A DNA stretch of 64,000 nucleotides from Homalodisca vitripennis (lineage: Eukaryota > Arthropoda > Insecta > Hemiptera > Cicadellidae): contig NC_060213.1 of the NCBI RefSeq assembly GCF_021130785.1, positions 63,216,001-63,280,000 on the forward strand, written 5' to 3'. Under the pieces are notes generated by a model. It was not told the origin of the DNA, made no database searches, and worked only from the letters and a program-made list of their open reading frames with translations. The position numbers and the translations under genes are program-made. Below, piece by piece: positions 58,141-64,000 of the stretch (positions are counted from its first letter, which is position 1; every line of letters begins with the position of its first letter).

Positions 58141-58462
58141 ATGTTTGTTTTTAAACAGTTTCTATTTATCTGAATAAGTGTACTTTGATACAAGAAAATC
58201 CTTAAATGTTTTGAACTATTATGCCGTGGTTGTTTTCTTAATTTGTTCAAGAGAATAATCTGTTTCTTCCAAGATAAAATTAAAAAAAAAAAATCTAAAG
58301 TCAGCTGGACTATATCTAATGTCATGCACTCTGTTTATATTTATGTTTTCTTGATTCTTGTTTAATTTTAATAATCTTGTTGTTGTGTATGAATTCTTTC
58401 TTTTAAACTTCCTGAAGACAGGGGTATTAAATCCCTCGAAATATTGAAGAAAAAGGTGATTA

Positions 58463-58467
<5 letters not shown>
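58141..58467 (+). other. Penelope-like 3' end remainder
   Basis: Contains CCTGAAGACAGGGG and CCCTCGAAATATTGAAG at about 58410-58448, a layout typical of Penelope-type 3' ends. No coding content. Confidence 0.45.

Positions 58468-58522
<55 letters not shown>
58468..58522. repeat. (TA)n microsatellite
   Basis: About 55 bases of alternating TA next to a perfect palindrome arm. Confidence 0.95.
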
Positions 58523-58524
<2 letters not shown>

Positions 58525-58619
58525 TGCGTATGTATATATTTTCTTGTTCGGTGTAACGGAAAACTAAACTAAAGAACCATAATTTCATTACTCATATATA
58601 TACACCGAACAAGAAAATA

Positions 58620-59955
58620 TACAGGGTGACAATTAAGTCTGGAACCCCCTTTTTAATTTTTGAACCACAATAGAAAGAAATACCAAACTTCAAACGTGCT
58701 TACTGGTGATAGTAACGCACACATCTGCCCAATTACCGACCTGATATTCCCTTTGGGGGACGGTCCACAAGGAGTCAGACAAAATTCTTAAATAGCAGCA
58801 TAGGTCAAGTTTGGTATCAAATTAAAGGTCTCACTTAGCAGAGTACAATGCCGCAAACCGGACGTCAAAAGGTGGATTCATTCAGTAGTTATAGCTATTT
58901 GAATTTTTATAACAATTTAACAATGTAAATTATTAAGTATTACAAGTAAACACCAATTTTTAAGTACCTGTGATCAAAGTAAGTGTTCAAAATGTTCCCC
59001 TCCCATCGTCTGGCAATGTCCTAGGTGGTTTTAAAACCATCCACTGCATTTTGAAGGTAGTCACGAGGAATATCTTGAGCTTCTTGGACTATGAGATTTC
59101 TTACGTGCGCCAAATCTCGAGGCTTAGTACGATAAACCTTATCTTTGAGGTATCCCCAAAGAAAAAAATCCAGCGGAGATAAAGCAGGGGAACGAGCAGG
59201 CCACTCTACTGCACCACGTCTTCCAATCCATCTGTGATGGAATATTGTATCCAAGTATTCTCTAACAAGGAGAGCAAAGTGTGGTGGCGCGCCATCTTGT
59301 TGGAAATAAATTCTTTGAAATTGTCGACCAAGAGCAGCTTGTAGTGCAGGAATTATCTCATTTTGGAGCATTGCTAGATACGAGTCACCATTTAAATTAC
59401 CATTGATAAATAATGGGCCCATAATTTGATTTCCTATAATACCTGCCCAAACGCTAAGTTTCTGTGGATGCTGTGTATGACTCAATCTGCCACTTTCACA
59501 TTCTAACAGTAATTGTGTTATTGGTAATAATTATTGATTCCTGGCTTTGATTACTACATTGTTAAATGATGGGAGGGGAACATTTTGAACACTTACTTTG
59601 ATCACAGGTACTTAAAAATTGGTGTTTACTTGTAATACTTAATAATTTACATTGTTAAATTGTTATAAAATTCAAATAGCTATAACTACTGAATGAATCC
59701 ACCTTTTGAAGTCCGGTTTTGCGGCATTGTACTCTGCTAAGTAAGACCTTTAATTTAATACCAAACTTGACCTATGCTGCTATTTAAGAATTTTGTCTGA
59801 CTCCTTGTGGACCGTCCCCCAAAGGGAATATCTGGTCGGTAATTGGGCAGATGTGTGCGTTACTATCACCAGTAAGCACGTTTGAACTTTGGTATTTCTT
59901 TCTATTGTGGTTCAAAAATTAAAAAGGGGGTTCCAGACTTAATTGTCACCCTGTA
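58620..59955 (-). mobile_element. Tc1/mariner element with ~386-bp terminal inverted arms, internally deleted
   Basis: Duplicated TA at 58620-58621 and 59954-59955. The arms 58622-59007 and 59568-59953 are inverted copies at about 97% identity by eye, starting CAGGGTGACAATTAAGTC. Together they make up more than half of the 1332-bp element. The 560-bp core codes only the C-terminal half of a transposase (-). Both arms contain the codons for the transposase C-terminus MGGEHFEHLL and stop, so the arm at the transposase 5' side is an inverted copy of the 3' end. Confidence 0.87.
58990..59505 (-). pseudogene. mariner (DD41D-type) transposase, C-terminal half
   Basis: The frame contains HPQKLSVWAGI, YFQQDGAPPHFALLVREYLD (second catalytic Asp), WIGRRGAVEWPARSP and SPLDFFLWGYLKDKVY (third catalytic Asp). 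I count 41 residues between the two Asp, a spacing reported for the rosa/Visitor-like DD41D lineage of Tc1/mariner. The N-terminal DNA-binding domains and first catalytic Asp are missing, with a stop about 20 codons upstream. A frameshift near 59025 cuts off the normal end, which continues in another frame as GHCQTMGGEHFEHLL in the left arm. No product could be active. Confidence 0.85.
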
Positions 59956-59967
59956 TACATACGCAGT

Positions 59968-60575
59968 TCTGCAGCGCCCAATTCTGTCAAAAACAACTAA
60001 GATTGATTTTATCAAGGTCTTTAAATCTGTAGTAAAATTTAGACAGTAAATTTGTCTTTGATATCTGCACTACTGTTTAATCAATGTTTAATGAAAAATG
60101 CTGTTAAAAGTATAGTTTTAAGGAAACTTCTTATTGCAATATCTTAAAAAAAGGTTGAAATTATAAGAAGTGTTGTTACTTTCAAGCTTACTGCATGGTT
60201 CGGAGACTATAAATCAATACAAATTTATAAGTCGATTTAATTACTTTAATTAAACACATTACAGTTTTGTCATAATGCAATGTTTACATAGAACATTACA
60301 TTTATCGTGTTCTTTCAATTAATGAACAACATGTTATTGGCAACCTTTGGGCGTAGTCCTGGGTTATGAGAGGAAGATTATTCATTAGATATTTAAACTT
60401 ATACTAAATTTCATGTATCTATCATTCCTTGTTTTGCTGGGCGTTGATGAATAAGTCAACATATATATCATGTAAGTCCAAAATTGAGATTTATAAATTT
60501 ATTAACTATAGGTTTATAAAAATTACATTGAATGACAGACGTTGAATCATCACTACAAGAATGCTGAATTTGTTT
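59968..60575. other. Anonymous region
   Basis: No recognised gene. Contains the word GCTGGGCGTTGATGAATAAG, close to the GCTGAGCGTTAGTGA motif at 13.45 and 53.14 kb. Confidence 0.4.
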
Positions 60576-60579
60576 GAAT

Positions 60580-62210
60580 TATTTTGTGTAGACAGTTGTA
60601 TAACACTAAAATACTATAAAGATCTGAAGGTAAGAAAGCAAGTTAATTGAGAGAAAGAATCTCCTGAATGCAGCAAAGCCTTCGTGAAGTGGCAATCTTT
60701 TCAATGCTGCATTATTCATCTTTCTTCGAAGAGCTGCCAAAGGTATTTAAACTTTCTATTTATCTCTTTTTTTGTATTTGCATTGAAGGGGCTTATTTCC
60801 ATGAATTTATTTACAAAAGCCTTTTTAGTGCTTTTGAGTTTATTTTTAGTAAACAATTGTTGGTGAAGAATTGAATTTAAAGATCTATTTGAATACAATT
60901 TCTTCAAAGACTGACGTGGATACTTAAGCTTTCACTTACTATAAAACACAGAAGTGGTGTTTCCTGGAATCTCTACAAACCTCGGAAATCTGGTTGAAAT
61001 ATTATGTGATTTCCAAAACGTTGGTTGTTCTTGTATTACACCACGACACCTATGCAATAAAATACGAGTATATGAACTTTTGCTTCCCTGAAATGAAATA
61101 ACCATATAAATTGTGTAATATAACGGTCAAAACTCTCATTGTTTCTTTCTGAGAGTTAAAATAAAACCAATAAATTTAAAATTTAAAGCGATGCATTAGT
61201 ATTTACATGTATACAGTAGTTGAGCAGGGTAAGGACATTAATCGAGGTTCCTATGTGATTGTTACAGACTTATTCAACGCAAGTTTGACTTTATGCATAT
61301 TGCCTTGAATTCGCTTTATGGCCAAAAGTCAACATCTGATTCTTACTAGATTTTATTGAGCTGGAAAGACTTTCAATAACGGCGCATAACATGATTTTCT
61401 ATACTGATGCCTCAGTCCCGTTGCCACCGATTTATGCTTCGATATCAATTAGGGACAGTAAAAAAAACCTAATTTACCAAATAGTCTGCGTGTGATGTTT
61501 TGCTTAAGCTCAGACGAAATCAGAGATAAGAGTTTCAACCCAGGTAAAATAAGTAGATATCTACGCCCACCACCAATTCTTAACGTTTTTTTAAAATTAT
61601 GTATAGAGTAAGTGGCGGGCCCAATTTAACTATCTATATCGAGACAATAACGAAGGATTTCTAATTGATGTTTTAGTGTGAGACTGTGTTGGTGAGTAAT
61701 GAACTGTAAGAGCGAGTGCTATTATAAAATTGATTGTAAAAATAATTAAGAATAAATACAATATATCGTAAATTGTGTAGCTTTATTTATGCAGCGATAG
61801 GAATTTAACTATTCTCTGCGTTGTGATTTTCTATGCTTTGAAATCATAGTTATGTCGCTAACTCCCAGTTTTAGTTCCCTAAACACAATTCAAAATCATT
61901 CAAAATAAAGTCGATAATCAATGGTTCAATTTGAATACCTTAGGAGTTAATCGAATAAGTATTCATTCCAATTGTTTAGGGTGTTCGGTATACTACAAAT
62001 ACCATTGGTAGGTGAATCATATATTGACTATGATACGTTCGGACGTTTTCATTCACAACTTTACACAATTATTTATTGGATTATTTCCAGGCATTGTGAA
62101 GGAATATTTAATAACAAGTGCTCTCGTTATGTATAGCAAGCATCCATCGCGGGTATGACTACTAAATAAAGTAAATAGTAAATTATAGTAAGCATTAATT
62201 ATATTTTGAT
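60580..62210. repeat. Block B, copy 3, left part
   Basis: Collinear with 33630-35745. Best-conserved anchor: GAATGCAGCAAAGCCTTCGT with GTGGCAATCTTTTCAATGC at about 60668-60705. It is interrupted by the transposon at 62211. Confidence 0.75.
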
Positions 62211-62407
62211 TTAAGGGGACCGGGTAGGTGAAATAAAAAGATTTATCAATTTTCTCTTTATATTTTTTTCTTGTAGCTTGGTTCTTTACGCACATTTTGA
62301 TATATAACACATGATTATTTGGCTACTAGAAAGTAACAAAAAAATTTGTTTAGTCTATCCATACCCGTAAATTTCAAGTGATTTGTTTGCGTCAACTCAA
62401 AACACAG

Positions 62408-62894
62408 CAGTAAATATAATAAGTCCATTGCAACTGGAGAACATTACACTCATAGATCCAGTATCCCTAAGCCTGTTATGGAGTTTATAAAGCCTGTTTT
62501 CAAGAGCTTATCAGATCCTACACTACTGGAAAGGTGCCTTCATGGGCATACTCAAAATCCTGATGAAAGCGTCAACCACGTCATTTGGTCAAGACTCCCT
62601 AAAACCGGGTTTATGGGTTTGAAAACTCTTCAATTTGGGGTTTATGATGCTGTTGATACCTTCAACTCTGGACAGATAACCAAGTGTCAAGTGCTTGCAA
62701 AGTGTGGAATCAGTGTGGGGAAAAATACAGTAGCAGCAATGAAACTAGCCGATAAGTGTAGGCTATTTGATTCGCTTCGAGCAGCATCTGAAATTAGTAA
62801 ACAAGCAAGACAGAAGAAAAGATCGAGTAAAAGAAAGCTGGAAGACAAAGAAGAAGACCCAGATGACCCAAGTTATGGAGCTGGTCTGTTTTAA
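62408..62894 (+). pseudogene. Kolobok-like transposase, C-terminal remnant
   Basis: Open from SKYNKSIATGEHYTH through the in-frame Met at 62478. It aligns with residues 422-579 of the intact 579-aa protein: KPVFKSLSDPTLLERCLHGH versus TPIFQSLADPSLLKKCLHGK, then HTQNPDESVNHVIWSRLPK (catalytic Glu) and LQFGVYDAVDTFN. It ends in a Lys-rich tail and SYGAGLF. The zinc-binding and first two catalytic Asp regions are deleted. Roughly half of the aligned residues are identical, so this is a different lineage, not a recent deletion of the 41-kb element. Confidence 0.85.
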
Positions 62895-62975
62895 ATCAAT
62901 AAAGGTATGATTACATGTGTTTTTAAAAGTAGGCCTACTTTGATTTGCGATTCTCGAAAACACCATTTTTGAAAC

Positions 62976-63283
62976 TTGGTGCACATTTTTCTCAGAAAGT
63001 ACTACAGCTACATAGATGAAATTTTTACCACATGTTATATGCATATTGAACTACACTTTAAAGCAGGGATTTAATTTTTTTCATTGTTAATTTTCAAGTT
63101 AAAAATTTTTTTCTTTGAAAAAAACATCACAAAAAAGGCACTTTCGAAAAAAAAATCATAACTTGAAAAATAAAAATGAAAAAGATAAATTCCTGCTTTA
63201 AAGTGTTGTTCAATATGCATATAACATGTGGTATAAATCTCATGTATCTAGCTTTAGTACTTTCTGAGAAAAGTGTGCACCAA
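62976..63283. repeat. 125-bp palindrome in the transposon 3' region
   Basis: Arms 62976-63100 and 63160-63283 are inverted copies at high identity, with a 59-base A/T-rich loop. Both arms contain inverse forms of CATGTTATATGCATATTGAA and CACTTTAAAGCAGG. Mirror-image open frames on the two strands (ITCGKNF.. and ITCGINL..) are a by-product. Confidence 0.87.
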
Positions 63284-63331
63284 TTATGCAAATTTAACAT
63301 GCACAGCATAGGACCCACCCGGTCCCCTATA

Positions 63332-63965
63332 TTATACACACAAAAAACAAGAAAAATTGTTAAATATGTTGATTTATAGTTTATATATTTTTTTAAAAAC
63401 GTCTTACATTGTTTTTTACAGTAAAAGCATTAAAATAATATGATCTATTACATGTCATTTAGTTTAATAAAAAAAAAACCAATAAACACTTTAACACCAT
63501 TGTGAAAAATATGTTTTTTAAAGATTTCTAGTGACAAAACTAACAACAATTCGACAAATAATGTCTCTTGTCAAGGTATAAATAAATCTAGTATTCTTAT
63601 AAATGAATACACGATGGTCATATTTCAGATATTACTAACGAACGTTCACTGAAGTTCAAATCCTTCTCAGGCAGTATTTTGAAACACTTTTGAATAGAAT
63701 ATAGTATTAATTTAATTCATTAGGGTATTTGCACTATTTTTTTAAGTATTAGATGGTTGATTGGATCAGATTTATTCGAATTAGAGAACGATTTTCTATT
63801 CATATAATAAATAATTATTTTAAACATGCCTAAATTACACTTACACAGACTCATCACGTACCATAAAATTTATCAACGGCTTATGGGCATCTAGAGCAGC
63901 CCGCACGAAAGTTGTCCGATAGGGGCTGGTGCATACTTCTCTTCACACTGTTGCCAAGTTTACGT
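63332..63965. repeat. Block B, copy 3, right part
   Basis: Resumes the match with 35745-36000, ending with the shared ATCTAGAGC(A/G)(G)CCGCACGAAAGT and GGGGCTGGTGCAT segment near 63890-63935. Confidence 0.65.
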
Positions 63966-64000
63966 GCAATTTTACATCATCCGTCTCAACCTCATTTGAA

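Larger units (their letters stand above)
58523..59967. repeat. 32-bp inverted repeat interrupted by mariner
   Basis: The left arm at 58523-58554 (starting ACTGCGTATGTATATATTTT) is the exact inverse of 58602-58621 joined to 59956-59967. The mariner, with its duplicated TA, lies in the right arm. Before insertion this was a hairpin with a 47-base loop beside a (TA)n tract. It may be a small foldback element or part of the Penelope-like end. Confidence 0.8.
62211..63331 (+). mobile_element. Internally deleted Kolobok-like transposon
   Basis: The inverted ends GGGGACCGGGTAGGTG (62215-62230) and, inverted, GGGGACCGGGTGGGTCC (63311-63327) bound about 1.1 kb. TTAA flanks the left end; the right flank reads TATA, probably a mutated TTAA. 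The remaining coding part is the C-terminal quarter of a transposase related to the 41-kb gene. The 3' part holds a 125-bp palindrome. It sits in block B copy 3. Confidence 0.78.

Noticed and set aside
62763..63379. Mirror-like frames on both strands
   Set aside because: They are the two arms of the palindrome read on opposite strands, not genes.

Overview
This window is non-coding-rich, AT-rich arthropod DNA, most likely from an insect. The evidence is the mix of mobile elements: non-LTR retrotransposons of the Jockey/CR1 group, Penelope-like elements, PIF/Harbinger, a DD41D-type Tc1/mariner and TTAA-targeting Kolobok/Mutator-like transposons, together with many (TA)n microsatellites. A hemipteran is a guess from the look of the repeats, not something proved here. 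No rRNA, tRNA or complete ordinary host gene was recognised. The only candidate host exon is a short GC-richer Ser/Asn/Tyr-rich stretch near 10.1 kb.

Layout: 1-1750 and 11104-12813 are near-identical direct repeats that differ mostly by one-base indels. 1.75-2.7 kb is a decayed copy of a multicopy arthropod protein gene. 3.5-7.4 kb is a decayed Jockey/CR1-type LINE (+). 7.4-20 kb is mostly anonymous, with a degenerate minisatellite at 16.4-17.05 kb and short dispersed repeats. 20.8-26.5 kb is a nearly intact LINE (-): ORF2 is open over 939 codons, and ORF1 joins a coiled coil, a Ulp1/C48-type cysteine protease and an SGNH esterase that is broken by one frameshift. It sits inside an older repeat, called R1 here.

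From 26.7 kb on, the DNA is built from old diverged duplications: block D1 (26.7-29.5 and 52.7-54.9 kb), block B (30.1-31, 33.6-36.1 and 60.6-64 kb) and repeat R1 (20.15, 31.0 and 40.5 kb). Younger elements are nested inside them: two ~99% identical 822-bp GC-rich elements (32.6 and 57.3 kb); an apparently intact Kolobok-like transposon in R1 (41.0-43.6 kb); a PIF/Harbinger with two interlocked antisense genes (45.9-48.9 kb); Penelope-like remnants (50.7-51.7 and 55.4-58.5 kb); a mariner with unusually long arms (58.6-59.95 kb); and an internally deleted Kolobok relative carrying a large palindrome (62.2-63.3 kb).

All recognisable proteins serve transposition. R1b retains the undisrupted target of the 41-kb transposon, including a single TTAA, which fixes its boundaries and its target-site duplication. 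The insertions are nested: B and R1 are old, Penelope came later, and the 822-bp element and mariner are late arrivals. The likely live or recently live pieces are the 41-kb transposase gene and the 21-26 kb LINE.
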